Source: Coenobita brevimanus (lineage: Eukaryota; Arthropoda; Malacostraca; Decapoda; Coenobitidae). Taken from it: a DNA stretch of 64,000 nt. The notes under the pieces are model-generated. The model did not search any database. It saw nothing but the letters and a program-made list of their open reading frames with translations, and was not told where the DNA came from. Below, piece after piece: positions 25,116-38,642 of the stretch (the first letter of the stretch is position 1; every line of letters begins with the position of its first letter). Both the position numbers and the translations under genes were made by a program. The stretch is from assembly GCA_032717465.1 (NCBI GenBank), contig CM064655.1:20898051-20962050 (forward strand). The letters are read 5' to 3'.

Positions 25116-26214
25116 TGTTTGAAAATTAATCTGGAACGAGTATGATCACAGGGGTGGAAAACATTAACGATTCCCCCCCCACCCCTCTCTCTCTAAGCAG
25201 GTGGAAATCCAAGCAGTGTGGGAGAGGCTATCAGTCCCGTTTGTCTGGCACTTAATGACCAGCAGGGGAGTTGGAAAAGCCATAATATTGAAGAAGTAAT
25301 GTTTATATGACCCGGGTGTTGCTGCCGACTGGGATTACGGTACAACATGAACACGAAAAATATGGATCACAATCCATAACAAAAGTTTAAGACATAAAGG
25401 AAGCAATGAGATTAACTAAAAATACGAATAATGATAATCACGATAACGAAGCACCATGGACATATAAAATAAATAAAAAAATTAAAAATAAAATAGGTAA
25501 ATAAAAAATTAAAGCTAAATATATTAACATTGAAAAATAAAGTAAATAAATAAATAAATAAAATAATAAAGCTTAATAAGTAAATGAATAAATAAATGAT
25601 GTATTATATATAAAATACGAAAACTAAAATGACAAAAGAAGACATAAAGAAAGTTTGGGGTGAGACATATCGTATACTAAAAATGTAAGGAAAAGGAACA
25701 ACAGGGAAACATGGAGAAAGAGAAACAGGATAAGAAAGTAAAGGAAGGAGGAAGAATGATAGAAATTGTTTTGGATGAGGCTTAACACGAATACTTAAAG
25801 AAAAACACACACACATGAAACACAGCCAGACAAAAATGAAAAGAAATTAATACAAAACAGAAGCAAGTGAAAGAAAAATCCGGACGAGGCATAATGCAAA
25901 TGCTAAAAAAATAATAAACACTAAATAAATACTAAAAATAAATATATGCTAGAAACACTAAAATAATGCTAAGAAAAAGAGTAAGCATTACAAAACATGG
26001 CCGGAGAGACAAATATACAAACAAAAAGGAACTAGAAGAAAAGAGGGTCTGAGATGGGGAATACCGAAAATAAAAGACAATTAAAGATAAGAAACAGCAT
26101 ATAAACATGGGCAGTGGAAAAAAAATCGAAAATACAAATACACTGAGCGAAAGAAAATAAATAAAAACTGGGATGAATCATAACCTTCAGACCAAAAACA
26201 CACAAAAAATGTAT

Positions 26215-26283
<69 letters not shown>

Positions 26284-27885
26284 AACATTGGGGGAGAATA
26301 AAAGATATAAAAGCCAGCTGTATATAAACCTCAAAGTATACACAAAGCCAAACCCCAAGTCAACTGTTAAATATAAGCCAGAGAAATATAAAATGAGAAA
26401 TATAAGTGGAAAAATAACACCTGGTTAGATAAAAAAACTCACAAGTATCATTAAATCCAATGGCAGGTCGGTTGCTCAATATAATCCAGATATACTTACA
26501 GCTGTACAAGTAACACGTAATGGCTCTAAAGTATACTGTTAAAGCTGAGACTGACAGGAATATGGTGTTAAGCAGCAGGGAGGAATCAGGTCTTGGGAGA
26601 TGATATTAAGTTATGAAAGCGTCCCCTCTCCTTTCCTCAGCACTCCTCGTTCACCTCTCACCCCCCCTCCTTCCTCTTCATTTTCCCCTCTCTCTCACCT
26701 CGTCCTCCTCCTCTCCCATGCCCTCTGCCCCCCTCGCTTTTTATCTCCCCTCTCTCTTCCCTGCGCATGGAAATTCAGCCAATCTTTAGAAGTCCCCCTC
26801 TCCCATTATCCCTCCCCATTTCTCGTCCCCTCCCTTTCTCGCTTCCATTTCGCTGCACTCGTCCTCTGTCCCCTCTCTCTCCCCCTGCCCCCTTTCCACT
26901 CCCCTTTTCCCCTCGCCCAACCCCTTCTTCCTTTCCCTCAACCCCATCTCTTCGCTCTCCCTTCAACACTCGTCCCCTTGCCCTCCTCATCCGTGCAGCT
27001 TCCCCCTCACCCCTCTTCCCCACTTCACCCCTGAATATCCTCCTCCCTGCAATCCCCCCCCCCAAAAAAAAAAAAAAAAAAGATTCGGTGGAGCAACCAA
27101 TCTCGATTTTTTCTCTCTATGTGCATGTCTCCGTCTTTATCGTTCTCACAAAATTAAGATCCCTATCTGATTATGGCCGCGGGTCTTTAGTTGACCTGTC
27201 TTCCTCCTCCTCGTCGGCAGTTTTACCATTTTTTTGTGTGGATTTGTTATACCTATCAGACTTGAATGCTCTTGTCTTTCTTGATAATGTTGATGTTCAG
27301 TCGATTTCTTGCCTCTTCGTAAACGCACACTTTTAATTTGCACTGGAATGTTTGGCTTTGGAATCGACTCGTGTACAACACATTCTGCCGATAAGACCAG
27401 CCATCGCCTTCCCTGGGGGTGTCCTATTTGAAGTGATCGCATCTGTTTGCAGCATTTATTACCGTAACTACGCTTCAATTTTCTCTAGCACCTACTTACC
27501 TTACACGAACAGTTTCTTCTACCTGAACACCTGTATACAAAGAGAAGGAACCAAGGGCTAAAAATCGGCAAAAACTTTCCCCGTCCAAAGTAAGACAGAA
27601 TAAAGATAATTTTAATTCGTGATGCCTGGACACACCTCTGTTGAAAGACTGGATATTGCCAAAGGTAAAAGGAAGAATGATGAAGATTTACCCCAGAGCT
27701 GACGTATTATGTAGTCACTGAATCAACTAGCTACGGCCTTAGTTTCTTCTGATGATTAATTAAAACTAGTGAAACAAAAACAAAAAAAAATCCCATCTGA
27801 GATAAAGCGTGTATCAGATCGTTTCATTTCTCTACGAGACATTCACCCAATCTCAAAAAAATACGGAATTTTTTTACTGAACTTG

Positions 27886-27918
<33 letters not shown>

Positions 27919-28396
27919 CTGTCAATCTCGTCCCCTGAAACCAACGTCCTCCCATCCCACCTCTCCCCTCCCATCTTTCCCATCATTTATTGTGCTCACC
28001 GCCAACTCCTCACCCACTTTCCCGCTCCCCGTTGCTAGGCGTGATAGGTCGATGTTGTGTAATTATATGTGGGCAATAATGTGCCGGAAAATCATTAGGG
28101 GTGGAATGGGTTAGCGTTCTCGGTGTGTTATGAGCTAGTGTTTATCTTGGGCACTTGATTACTGCAGTCCTCCCCTCTCTCTCTCTCTTACTCATTTTCT
28201 TTTCTCTCGTTTTCTTCTATGCGATGCTACATTGTTATTACTGTCTTCATGGAGAGCCTCTTCTACCATCTCCATTTGATTATATTGGAACCTGGTCATT
28301 CTTAGCTCCCCTCTGCCTTTCTCATAACTTTCTTTCAATTTCTGCTGTGAATTCCTGTTACCCTGTTTTTTTTTTTTTTTTAATTATTATTATTAT
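24977..28396. other. No gene; AT-rich DNA, microsatellites and a polypyrimidine tract
   Basis: An AAAT/AATA-rich stretch spans about 25380-26220 and ends in (GA)n at 26221-26281. A C/T-rich tract covers 26620-27060, and (AC)n lies at 27889-27917. Short frames in 27060-27570 and 28155-28480 show no recognisable domain. Confidence 0.65.
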
Positions 28397-28720
28397 TACC
28401 TCCGCTAACGACCGCTGGAGGAGGTTACGTATTCACTCCAGTTTGTGTATGCACACCATATCTCAAAAAACTATTTAAAGATTTCAATTTTCTTTCTTTT
28501 TTTTTTTTTTTTGGATTTGTGAGTCATGGGCCAAGGAAGAGTTTATTAAATTTTGGTTATGATCTAAGTTCAGTCCCGGTTCAACACTTGCTTTTGTTTC
28601 TTTGTCCACAAGAACTCAAAAAATTTTCAATGGATTTTAATGAAACTTTTTGGATATGAGGGTCATGGGCCAAGAGAGAGGTCATTAAATTTTGGTGGTG
28701 ATCTGGCGTTGGCGGAGGTA
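28397..28720. mobile_element. MITE with TACCTCCGCYAACG terminal inverted repeats
   Basis: The left end TACCTCCGCTAACG and the right end CGTTGGCGGAGGTA are inverted repeats bounding 324 bp with no reading frame. The inside holds two tandem copies of a segment: GAGTCATGGGCCAAGGAAGA with ATTAAATTTTGGTTATGATCT at about 28513-28573, and GGGTCATGGGCCAAGAGAGA with a matching continuation at about 28651-28704. Each is preceded by a CTCAAAAA and GGATTT block. From memory, elements of this general type are common in marine animal genomes. The superfamily is not decided because I could not fix a target duplication. Confidence 0.7.
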
Positions 28721-29224
28721 TGCGCTCTCTTAATGGTCTTGTTATATCTGGCTTTATTTGACGTTCCTTCCACCACCTTTATTATCATGAACTCTTGATT
28801 ATGCTAATCCCCTCCTCTCTCACTTTCTTTTATTTTCTCTCTTTTTCATGTTGAGTGATGTAGCACATACTGTACCTCTTACCTTTAACTGCGAATTTTG
28901 TCTTCTCGTAGGGCCTGCTGTATCGTCTCCATTTAATTATCCTCCTCTGTAGCACGACAACCCCCTCCTCTCTCTCACTCAATTTATTATTTTTTAGTTT
29001 GTAGTTATCTTTATCTGTTAATTCTGTCTCCCTGTAGCGAGTGTTGTACCATCTCCATTAAATTAACCTAGATTGTTATGGATATCCCCCTCCCCCTTCT
29101 CTCTCTCACACACGTCTTGTACTCCCATCTTCATTTAATTTTCTCATGCTCCCCCAGACACGCCCGCTACATCAGGCCAAGAGCATGACTTTATGGATAA
29201 TTAGACCCCAGGCAAAAACAGACG

Positions 29225-29307
<83 letters not shown>

Positions 29308-29504
29308 AACCAACCTAATCACGCACGCACACACACCCCAGCATCACGTCCCACAGTGTGTTATTAACCTTGTATTATCTGCAATGACACGCCCTGCACC
29401 GATGGTCCTATTGCAAGCTAAAGGTCGGGGGTCACAACGTGTTGCTATGTAGGGTGGAAGAATTAAGTGGAACAAGTGGGGTGGAACTTTTCCTTAGATA
29501 GCGA

Positions 29505-29765
29505 GGAAAAAAATATTACCCCGTTGGAAGAAAAGATTACCCCACGGGAAAAATTACTCACATAAATAATATTACCCGCATAAGAAAAAATTATAATCCA
29601 CATAGGAGAAAACATAGGGAAAAAATTATCCACACAGGGAAAAAAATATTACCTGCAGAGGGAAAAAAGTGTTACCTGAATAAGAATTGATTATCTTACA
29701 TGGAAAAAATATTACTCGCATAGGGAAAAAATATTACCTGCATGGGGAAAAAATATTACTTGCCT
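29505..29765. repeat. AT-rich minisatellite, about 25-28-bp units
   Basis: About ten units of the form GGGAAAAAATATTACCTGCATA repeat with small length changes. The last three (about 29697-29765) are the most alike. Confidence 0.85.
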
Positions 29766-31162
29766 ACTCCTTGCTTTTTATATAAGACGACTTGGGACTG
29801 TTCACACGGAAGTAGGAAGTGGTGATATTGTAATTAAAACTGACAGGTGTACAGGTAAAGACAAAGTAAAATAATTCCGTATTACTAGTTAACAATTAGG
29901 GTATTCCGTTACTTACTGTTTGATACATTACGTCTGGCAGTAAAAATAAAAATAATTCCTATAAAGCGGTCTAATTAATCCAGGTGTTTTTTTTTATTCC
30001 AGCTCTTATCACATCCTCCGAGTCTGAACTACTGGTGTCAAACTATGTACGATTCTGGCCTCATTTTGAACAGGCTGTTAAAAAGTCGAAGCTATCTACT
30101 CTGGTATGGAAATTTAGGAATCACACCGCCTACCACCTGTGTTGCAGTCTCAAACAGTACCTCCTACGGCACTGAAAAGGGTGCATGTAAAATTGGAAGT
30201 GCTGTGTTGGGTAAGACTGTGTGTGCGTCCAAGTTGTACATGTCCACAGAGGGAAGGGAATAACTCTAGGAAATGCTAGATAAGGGAAGTATGAGAAGTT
30301 ACATCAACACGGGTCCAAATCTCAACCGTAACAGAGCTGCAGTTACTGATGAGCTTATGGGTGAAATATGAGGGACACCATTTTTATGTTCACAAGGTCA
30401 TGAGTAATAGTAGTTCCGTAATGGGTGAAATTCTGACCCATATTTAGATAGCAATTTTTACTCAGAATTCCCCCATCTATAATTTCTCAAAGTTGTGCCG
30501 TTTCCTACGGGGACGCTTTGTATATCATCAGTATGACCTGACAATATGCAAACAAACGGTATACAATAATATGAAGGGACTTACTAGCAAAACAGCTCTG
30601 GCGGTGGTCGAGGGACGAATGCGCTTTCACTGAGTCACCGTGATTCCAATGGCAAACTAGCAAGGTTTAATTAACAAGATTAACTAGCAACTGACGATGA
30701 TAACGATAATAATACCAACAATTATAGAAAAAATACACCCTTTTTACTCTAACATGGCCTAAAATTATCTCTCCACCTTGCCTGCTGAGTTGTAACAAAA
30801 GATTAGTACTAGAAAATGGTGCTAGTCACGAAGAATTGCTAATGAAAAGGATGTATAGCTGTAATACAGTCTCATTCTGTCACTAGGCTACGTGAAATAA
30901 GTTGCAGAGGGACAAAAAAACAATCTGGGTCGAGCCGATGTGAAAAGACTAGAGCAAAATTTGTCAACCAGTATTATTAAATTAGGGTACATATGAGAGG
31001 TAATAAAAAGCGCTATCAAATTCGCTCCCAAAACCCACTAACCAAACCACCAATAACCCACCATTGCTATTAACAGTTCACGGTCGTCAGTAGCGCACCG
31101 TAACTGTACCCTCGCCCCCAAGTTAATTTAATTCTACGACCCTCTCAATCCGGCACGCTACG

Positions 31163-31435
31163 TGGGTGGGTGCGTGGTTGTGAGGAGAGAGGCTAGAGGG
31201 TGTGAAGGGCGGCTGGAGGGGGGATGTGAACGGTGGTGGGGGTTGGTATGGGTGGATGGGAGATATGAGTGATGGTCGGGGACGGTGGGGATGGAGAGGG
31301 GACGTGAAGAATTGTAGGGGTCGGTATGGGTGGAGGGGAGATGCGAATGGTGGTGGGGAGTGATATGTGTGGGTGGGAGGATGTGAATGGTGATGGGGGA
31401 GGGCTGTGCGGGTCGGGGGGAGAGAGGTGTAAGTG
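31163..31435. repeat. G-rich degenerate minisatellite
   Basis: Words such as GGTATGGGTGGAGGGGAGATG and GAATGGTGGTGGGG recur about every 55-95 bp. Many runs of three to five G occur on the plus strand. Confidence 0.6.
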
Positions 31436-33139
31436 AGGGGCGACTCTGGCTGTCTGTGTAATTGGATCAGTCTCTCGTGATGATGGAAACTTTTTATGTC
31501 TGTCAGTCTTGCCTACTTATCTATCTGATTAACCCCTCATGATAAGGCATTTTTCTCACTACTCAGACACGACTCTTCGCCACACCACACACTACACTCT
31601 TTTTAATTAACAACAGGCGACAAATAGGCTAAAAAAAAAAAAAAATCATGTTGGCAAGGCTACATTATACCTCTGACTTGTAAGATTTCTCATTAAAAAA
31701 AAATCATGGGAATCTCCGAAAAGAATAACTGTACTGATGGTAACATCTGCAATTATTAAAGATGTTTTTCACCCTTTAACTGCTAGGATTTCTCTCTGCA
31801 GAACTAAATCGTCTAAGACGGTATGAATCCCCTGATGGCTATGATTTCACTTAGAAAATCGTTTGACATCAAATTATATAAAACAAATGCCTAACTGCGT
31901 CCATTAAAAAAAAAAAAAAAAAAAAAAGGAAAAAAAAGGGTGTTTAACACAAGTGAATAACAACTAAATGCTGCTCAATAGGTATCCAGAATTTTTGTCT
32001 GTATTTTCGTGAACCTAATTCTGAGCACAGACTAGGCAGCCCGTTCCCTGACACCCAACAATCAGTCCTACCATGCAGCAACAGATGGCGCCACACACCC
32101 TCCCATGTCACTACTGTGCTTCGTACTTTCGCGTTGACGTTGGTGTGAGATGTGCCACGCTCCCCTCCCCAGTTACCTCCTCCCTCTCCTCCCCATTACC
32201 TCCTCTCCTCCCCTTCCCTCTAGTGCTCCCCATTCCCTTTCCCCTCCTACGTCTGCCTTACCTCCTCCCCTCCCTCTTCCTCTAGCTTTTTATCCTCTCC
32301 CCCTCCCATTTACTCATCTCCCCAGTCATTCCTTCCCCCTTCCCTCCCTTTTCCAAACTCCCACCTTCACATATACCCCTCTCCCTATCCCCTTCCCATT
32401 TCTATTTCTGCTCTCCCCTCTCCCCTCCCCTTCTCTTCCCCTCCCCTCTTACCACCTGCGTCACGTCACCTCGCAAGCCGTCACATACCTGAAATGCCAC
32501 CACCCCTTCCCTCTTCTCCCCTCCTCTCCCCTCCCTTCTTCTCCCCTCCTATTCCCTCTCCTCCCCTCTCTTCCCTCCCCTCCCTTCCCCCTCCCCCCAT
32601 AATGGCCGTCTTCCTCACTGGCGCCACCTTGGTCCCTCTCCAAGCCCTTTCACCTCCACTGCCCCCTCCCCCTCCCCCCTCCCCTCACGCCCACTATCTT
32701 GCTTCCCCTCCCCTCCCCTCCTCCCCTTCCAGCATTCACCTCACCTCTGTCCCTCTCACTTCTACGTCATCCCTCTCTGCTCCTCCTTATCTAACTCCTC
32801 CTATCTTCCCCCCTTCCCTCTCTCCAGCCCTTTCTCTCACCCACTTTTCCTCCCATCTCTCTCTCTCTCTCTCACGTAACTCCCCCTCCCCCACCATCCC
32901 CCCTCCCATTTTTACCTCCTCCCCTACCACCCTCCCCCATATCCAACACCTGCAACTTAACATGAATTACCTGCCTTAATGACCCTTGTACAGGTGACAG
33001 ATATTAACCATAAGACTTTTCTTTCTCCAATTACCTCCCCTTTCTTCTACGCCTCTTCTCTCACCCTCCTCACCTCCACCTCCTCCCAAGGGAGGCAAAC
33101 GTAGATGTCATACGATCCGATGAATCAATAAGTAATAGA

Positions 33140-35966
33140 AGCTTCACACCTCAGAAAGGAAAACACATTAAAGCTCTTCTTGTACATGGGCGTAGTCTGC
33201 GTAAAATTTTTTCTGATTTAGAGGCCCTTGTCTTTACTGAAGATTATGACGTAATTGGAGTAACAGAATCGTGGCTAAATACTGAGCAAAGAGATTTTTT
33301 AGCAGAGTTTAATTTACCAGGCTATCACGTTTTCAATTGTGAAAGGAAGAATCGGGCAGGGGGCGGTGTGTTGTTATATATTAAATCAGGATTTCATCCA
33401 GTCGTAATTACCAGGCCATGTATTGGAAACATAGACACTGTTTATATTCAGCTTAGGAATGAATCTTGTCATAAAATCACTCTTGGGTTAATTTATCGTC
33501 CACCTGGTCAGCCACTCAACATTGATAATGAAATCTACAGTCAAATTGCCGAAATATCTTGTATGCAAAGCACTGTAACATTTGGTGATTTTAATTTACC
33601 AGTTCCAAAATGGGGAGAAGCCCTATCGTCACACACAGGGTTAGACCTATATACAAACTTGCAGGAAAGTTCTCTGTAACAATTTGTAAATTATCCATTA
33701 CGTGGAGCTAACATCCTAGATCTTGTCTTAGCCACATCAGAAAACGTAGTGAGTAATGTTACCGTAGGAGAAGAATTTAGTACAAGTGATCATCGATTAC
33801 ATTTAACATTAAATTCAGTGAAGACGATGTCAGGGCCAGTTATGAGAAAGTGCCTGACTTTAAGAGGGCAAATTTTAAGAAATTAAAGTCAGTTGTAGCT
33901 GCAGGTAACTGGCATCTTATTGCCGAAACTTTTGATATCAGTGACGTGTGGAATTATTTTACAGTAACCTTCAACAGTGCTGTAAGGTTATATATTCCAG
34001 TGCACAACAGAAGGCCCGCCAAAAGTTCTAAACCCAAATGGTGGAATTCCGACATTAAACATTGTCTGGAAGCAAATAATCTTGCATATAGAAATTATAA
34101 TACCACAAAGAGTCAAAGTGATAAAAATAAATATGATGCCCATCGACAGAAAGCAAAAAAATTTATTAAATGCAGTAAGAAAAACCTTGAGGCTCATATT
34201 GCAAGTACCAGTTAATCAAATCCCAAAGAATTTTTCAGGTACATAAGAAGCAAAAAGGTAATAACTTCGACAATCGGTCCCTTAATCACAGATAATGGAG
34301 AGCAAACTGATGATGAAATTATGATGGCAAAAACTCTCAATGCTTTCTTTGCGTCAGTATTTACAATAGAAAATACACATACGATTCCTGCTGATTGCCC
34401 CATTCCTATAGAAGAGGACAACGTAATCACTGACATTACAGTTAGTGATCGCAAAGTATTACTTGCAATCAGCAAATTAAAAGAGAATGAAACACCGGGA
34501 CCAGAAAAAATTTTTCCACGTGTTTTGAAGGAAATATAGAACGAAGTTGCAAAGCCTTTAACTGAACTTTTAACTTATCACATAAAAGCAGTAAGGTGCC
34601 ACATGAATGGAAACTTGCTAACGTAAACCCAATATTCAAAAAAGGCAACAGAGCACAGCCAGAAAACTACCGCCCAATTAGTTTAACATCGGTGGTTTGT
34701 AATTTGCTTGAAACTATTGTCAGAGATAAGTTTGTGAAACACTTAGAATCAAATAATCTCATCAAAGATTCTCAACATGGTTTTCGTAATAATCGCTCTT
34801 GTCTCACGAATCTGCTGAACTTTTTCAATGGTATACTGAGCATGTATGATGACACTAAATCTGTTGATGTTGTGTACCTTGATTTTCAAAAGGCTTTTGA
34901 CATAGTTCAAAGCAAAAGACTCCTTCAGAAGCTAAAGGCACATGGTTTCAGCAGCAGTGTTCTCGGGTGGGTAGAAGACTGGCTCACCGGACGAAAGCAA
35001 ACAGGTGTAATAAATGGAAAAGAGTCAGACTGGATAAACATTACAAAAGGAGTGCCACAGGGTTCAGTGTTAGGTTCTATTCTTTTCTTAATATATATCA
35101 ATGATATTGATGAAGGATTATGTTGTAAAATTCCGAAATTTGCTGACAATACTAAAATAGGTAACAGAGCAGATACAGCACTGCAACAGCAGGCAATTCA
35201 GAGAAATCTTGATCGACTGTTCAACTGGGCCCAAGTTTGGCAAATGGATTTCAATATTAATAAATGCAAAGTGCTAAACACTGGCAGTAAAAATGTAAGA
35301 GCTAGTTATACCATGAAAAATGACCAACTTGATAGGGTAAACCATGAAAAAGACTTAGGAGTTATAATAACAAATGATTTGAAACCAAGTAAACAATGCA
35401 CAGAAGCTGTGAAAAAAGCCACTAAATTGATTGGATTCATAGGTAGAGCATTTGAATATAAATCTGATAATATTGTCCTCACTTCGTATAATTCCTTAGT
35501 ACGCCTCCACTTGGAATATTGCATTCAGTTTTGGTCACTGTATTATAAAAAGGATATGGAAAAGCTTGAAAGAGTGCAGCGAAGGATGACAAAGATGATA
35601 CCTAGACTGAGAAATAAACCATTCGAGGAACGTTTAGAAGCCGTGAATCTTTTTACCCTGACAAAACGGAGGATGCAAGGAGATTTAATTCAAGTATTCA
35701 AGATATTCAAAGGACATGATAACATGGCTGTTGATAAATACTTCACAGTTGATCACTCAAACTACACTAGAGGCAATGGGCATAAAATAATTGGCAAACG
35801 ATTCCAGTCGCATGAAGCTAAGCATTTTTTCTTCAGTAGAGTTGTAAATATATGGAATAAACTACCCTCCAACGTAATAGATTGTAATACAGTACAAACC
35901 TTTAAAGGTCGCCTGGATAAGTATTTGGCATCCAACCCCCAGCTTAATATGTTTACTCCTGAATAA
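33140..35966 (+). pseudogene. Endonuclease-reverse transcriptase of LINE E, broken, catalytic Asp lost
   Basis: Frame 2 covers the endonuclease (DVIGVTESWL, GLIYRPPG, VTFGDFNLP) up to a TAA at 33677-33679, then continues through STSDHRL. A frameshift near 33840 leads to frame 1 (PDFKRANF), with stops TAA 34213-34215 and TAG 34537-34539. A second shift near 34590 opens frame 3 and 456 uninterrupted codons to 35966. These hold the whole reverse transcriptase: VPHEWKLANVNPIFKKG, YLDFQKAFD, GVPQGSVLGSILF and the C-terminal WNKLP...FKGRLDKYL. The catalytic box reads FADN (codons 35139-35150) where the family has FADD, so even the intact part should be inactive as a polymerase. Confidence 0.85.
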
Positions 35967-36447
35967 AGCACTTGTGTACGTATAATTTTCTGTTTTATTT
36001 TATTTTAGTTTTTTAGAGCCTGGATCAATTTATTAAATGCAAATATAGTATATGCACAGATAGCCCTGAGTTAACGGTCACTACTCATACTTTCGACCTA
36101 TGATGGGCTGTGGATCACTGAGGGTCCCTGTTAGTTACATGGCCATCATCAGGATTTTTTAAAATGTATCAGGGGTCACTGCTTCAGGAGGTGACTTGTT
36201 TGCTTGTCCAGCATGGGAAAGTTCCTAGTCTCAGTGGAATGAATGGAGCTGGGGCCTGATTGACTGCTGCCTACCTTAATAGCACCAGGCAAGGCTGCCA
36301 CATCACCCCTGAATATCCACACTGTGCACTGTGCAATTTCCACACTGTGTCCGCAGACGCCCCGTCAACTCAGCGTACCCGTACAGCGACATGCATTAGT
36401 TATTTATTTATTTGATTACTCATTGTACTTTACTACTTTCTCTTTCA

Positions 36448-36760
36448 GGTTATTCACACTGGTAGCTTATAGATAATGTATTATAGAATGTAGTTTTCCT
36501 TTTCAGAGTTTCCTTTGAAATTTCCGTGTCAGTTTTTCCATGCTGCGTGGTGGTTTTTCTCACTTTTTCTTGCCAGTTTTGGCTGAAGGGTTTGGAGGTG
36601 GGGGGAGCCTTCTTGCTTTACTATCTTTATCCTTCAGCATGTAGAGTTAGATCTTGTAGTCATAGTCTACTCTGTACCAAACAGCCTCGAAAGGACCATA
36701 AGGTCTGTTGCTGTTTGCTTTCCTTTGTACTCCTTTGTACTTTGTACACCTCCTCCTCCC
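36448..36760 (+). repeat. Dispersed repeat, copy 2 (3' end of LINE E)
   Basis: It runs from CACTGGTAGCTTATAG through AGCCTCGAAAGGACCATAAG to the tail TTTGTACTCCTTTGTACTTTG. It aligns in order with the reverse complement of 39800-40085. Confidence 0.85.
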
Positions 36761-36962
36761 TCAATTTTACTTCCCTCCTCCCTCCTCCTCCTTCATCCTC
36801 TCACATTCACCACCTCCCTTTCCTAGTCTGTCTTAATGCACCACCTTCTCCTTGGCAGATCAAGCTTCTCCCTCTCCTCCCCCCTCCTCTCCCCCTTCCC
36901 CTCCCCCTCTCAGTCTTCCCTCATTTCCACGCCTTCCCCTAATTCGGTGGAGCGGTGGTAAT

Positions 36963-37198
36963 AATTCGGTGGAGCGGTGGTAACATATCCAGCTCGCAAC
37001 TGGAAGACCTCGTGTTCGATTCTTGGGCCGGTTAGACTGTTAGACAAAGTTAGCTTCCCCCTGGTTCCTGTTCAGTCACCAATAAAAGTGACTTAGATGT
37101 AAAATTGTTGGCAGCCTGTCAATTTTGGGGAACGACAGACGCAAATAAAAAAATAAATAAAAAAATAACTAAAATAAATGAATGAAATAAAAAATAAA
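36963..37198 (+). mobile_element. tRNA-derived SINE with (AAAT)n tail
   Basis: A tRNA-like head has an A box (TGGAGCGGTGGTAACAT, from about 36969) and a B box (GTTCGATTC, 37014-37022). Between them is a five-pair anticodon-like stem TCCAG/CTGGA with loop CTCGCAA, resembling an alanine tRNA with anticodon CGC. An unrelated body of about 110 bp follows, then an A-rich AAAT tail from about 37137. The first 22 bp are duplicated directly upstream at 36941-36962. RNA polymerase III would drive it; it encodes no protein. Confidence 0.8.
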
Positions 37199-37234
37199 TT
37201 GCATACGTTGATGGCCTTCGTGTGGTTGATAGGC

Positions 37235-38511
37235 ATTAATGAAAGGTAGTCTTCTTTTTCCTTCCTCTCTCAGTTTTTTCCCCTCCCTCTCAGCTCTGCC
37301 TCAAACCCCAATCCCCCTCCACCCTCTCATCTATTCTCCAGTGGCTTCCTCTCCCCTTCCTCACACCTCCACCTCCTCCCTCCTACACCCACCCTCTCCC
37401 CTTTCCATTCTCTCTTCACCACCACACCTTCCCCTCTCACTGCTGCCCCTCCTTCCTACCCCCTCATCCTTCCCTCTTACGTCCACCAACTCCCCTCTTA
37501 TTCAATCATCATCACTGCACCTCTCCCCTCTCACTCGCTTCTACCTCCCTCCCACCCTCCCACCCCTTCCCCTTCCCCCCAACCTCCCCTTACATAAGTA
37601 CCTCCCCTCTCCATTCAGTCTCAATCATTACACCAGCCCCTTCCCACTAACATCAGGCTAGCCCCTCTTCCCCATCCCTTTCACATTTAGCTGCTCCTCA
37701 CCTTTCCATTCTCTCTTCATCAACAACACATCCCCTCTCATTTCTACCTTCCCTCCCGTCCCTCTCCTCTCACAGCCATCACTCCCCTCCCTCTCTCGCT
37801 TCTACTCCCCTGTCTCTCCTTCTTCCTCTTAACCCCTCCATTTCTTTTCTCCTCATCCCTGCTTCTGCTCAGACCCACCCACCCCCCTCACCTCATTCAC
37901 ACAATGCACCACCTCCTCCACCTCACTTCTCTCTTTCCCCCCTGGGCTCCCTCTCACCTCTCACCTTTATACCCTTGTCTCCCTTCCCCTCCTCCTCCTC
38001 CTCCTCCCTCACACTCACCACATTTCCCTCTCCTTTTTCTGTCTCCATAGCTTCCCATCTCCTTCCATCTCTACCTTCACTGCCTCCCTTCTCCTTCCTA
38101 CCTGCTTCACTTTCCCTCCGCCTTTCCCCTCTCTCTCTCTCTCTCTCTCTCTCCTGTCATTATATCCCCTTTCCCTTCTCACCTCTCCTCTCACCTCTCT
38201 GCTTCTCCCTTCTCCAGTCCCTCTTGTCTTCCCCCTTTCCTCTGTTTTCTCCGTCACGGTTTACCACTCTTCTTAGCCTTCGTTTCCCACTCCTTATTTC
38301 CTCCCTTCCCCCGCTCTTACCTCTCAGTTTTCCCCCTTCCCCTCCCATATTCCTTTCCCTTACTAAGTCTACCTCTTCTCTGTTTTATTAATCTTCATCT
38401 ACCTCCCATCCCCCTCCCTCCTGCCCCCTTTTCTTCCCCTGCACCATCCCTCCCTCTCATCTCGATTTCCCTCTCCCCATCCCCCTATCCCTTCCCTCCT
38501 CTGTCCTCTCC

Positions 38512-38514
<3 letters not shown>
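37235..38514. repeat. Long polypyrimidine tract
   Basis: Almost 1.3 kb of C/T-rich sequence on the plus strand, with a (CT)n run near 38130-38154. With the C/T-rich stretch 36755-36940 on the other side of the SINE, it forms one of the longest strand-biased blocks in the window. Its Ser/Pro/Leu frames are compositional. Confidence 0.85.
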
Positions 38515-38515
<1 letters not shown>

Positions 38516-38596
<81 letters not shown>

Positions 38597-38642
38597 ATGC
38601 ATAACTACATATACACTCTCCATTGCACACGGGTTTATCTTC

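Larger units (their letters stand above)
28721..33094. other. No gene recognised; minisatellites and polypyrimidine tract
   Basis: Contents: (GT)n 29229-29287 joined to (GA)n 29288-29307; an AT-rich minisatellite 29505-29765; nothing recognisable from 29770 to 31160; a G-rich minisatellite 31163-31435; a poly-A stretch near 31907-31937; and a strongly C/T-rich block 32130-32960. The block is not treated as coding, although it is open in several frames. Confidence 0.65.
33095..36760 (+). mobile_element. LINE E: CR1/L2-like non-LTR retrotransposon, decayed
   Basis: The endonuclease is recognisable from about 33170, and the reverse-transcriptase frame ends at 35966. About 790 bp of 3' sequence follow. 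I extend the element to about 36760 because 36448-36760 recurs at 15750-15865 and 39800-40085, which is what repeated 5'-truncated copies of one LINE would give. The shared terminal words TTTGTACTCC would then be its 3' tail. The assignment to CR1/L2 rests on reverse-transcriptase phrases (ENYRPISLTS, QHGFRNNRSCLTNL, VYLDFQKAFD). The 5' boundary and target duplication were not found. Confidence 0.8.
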
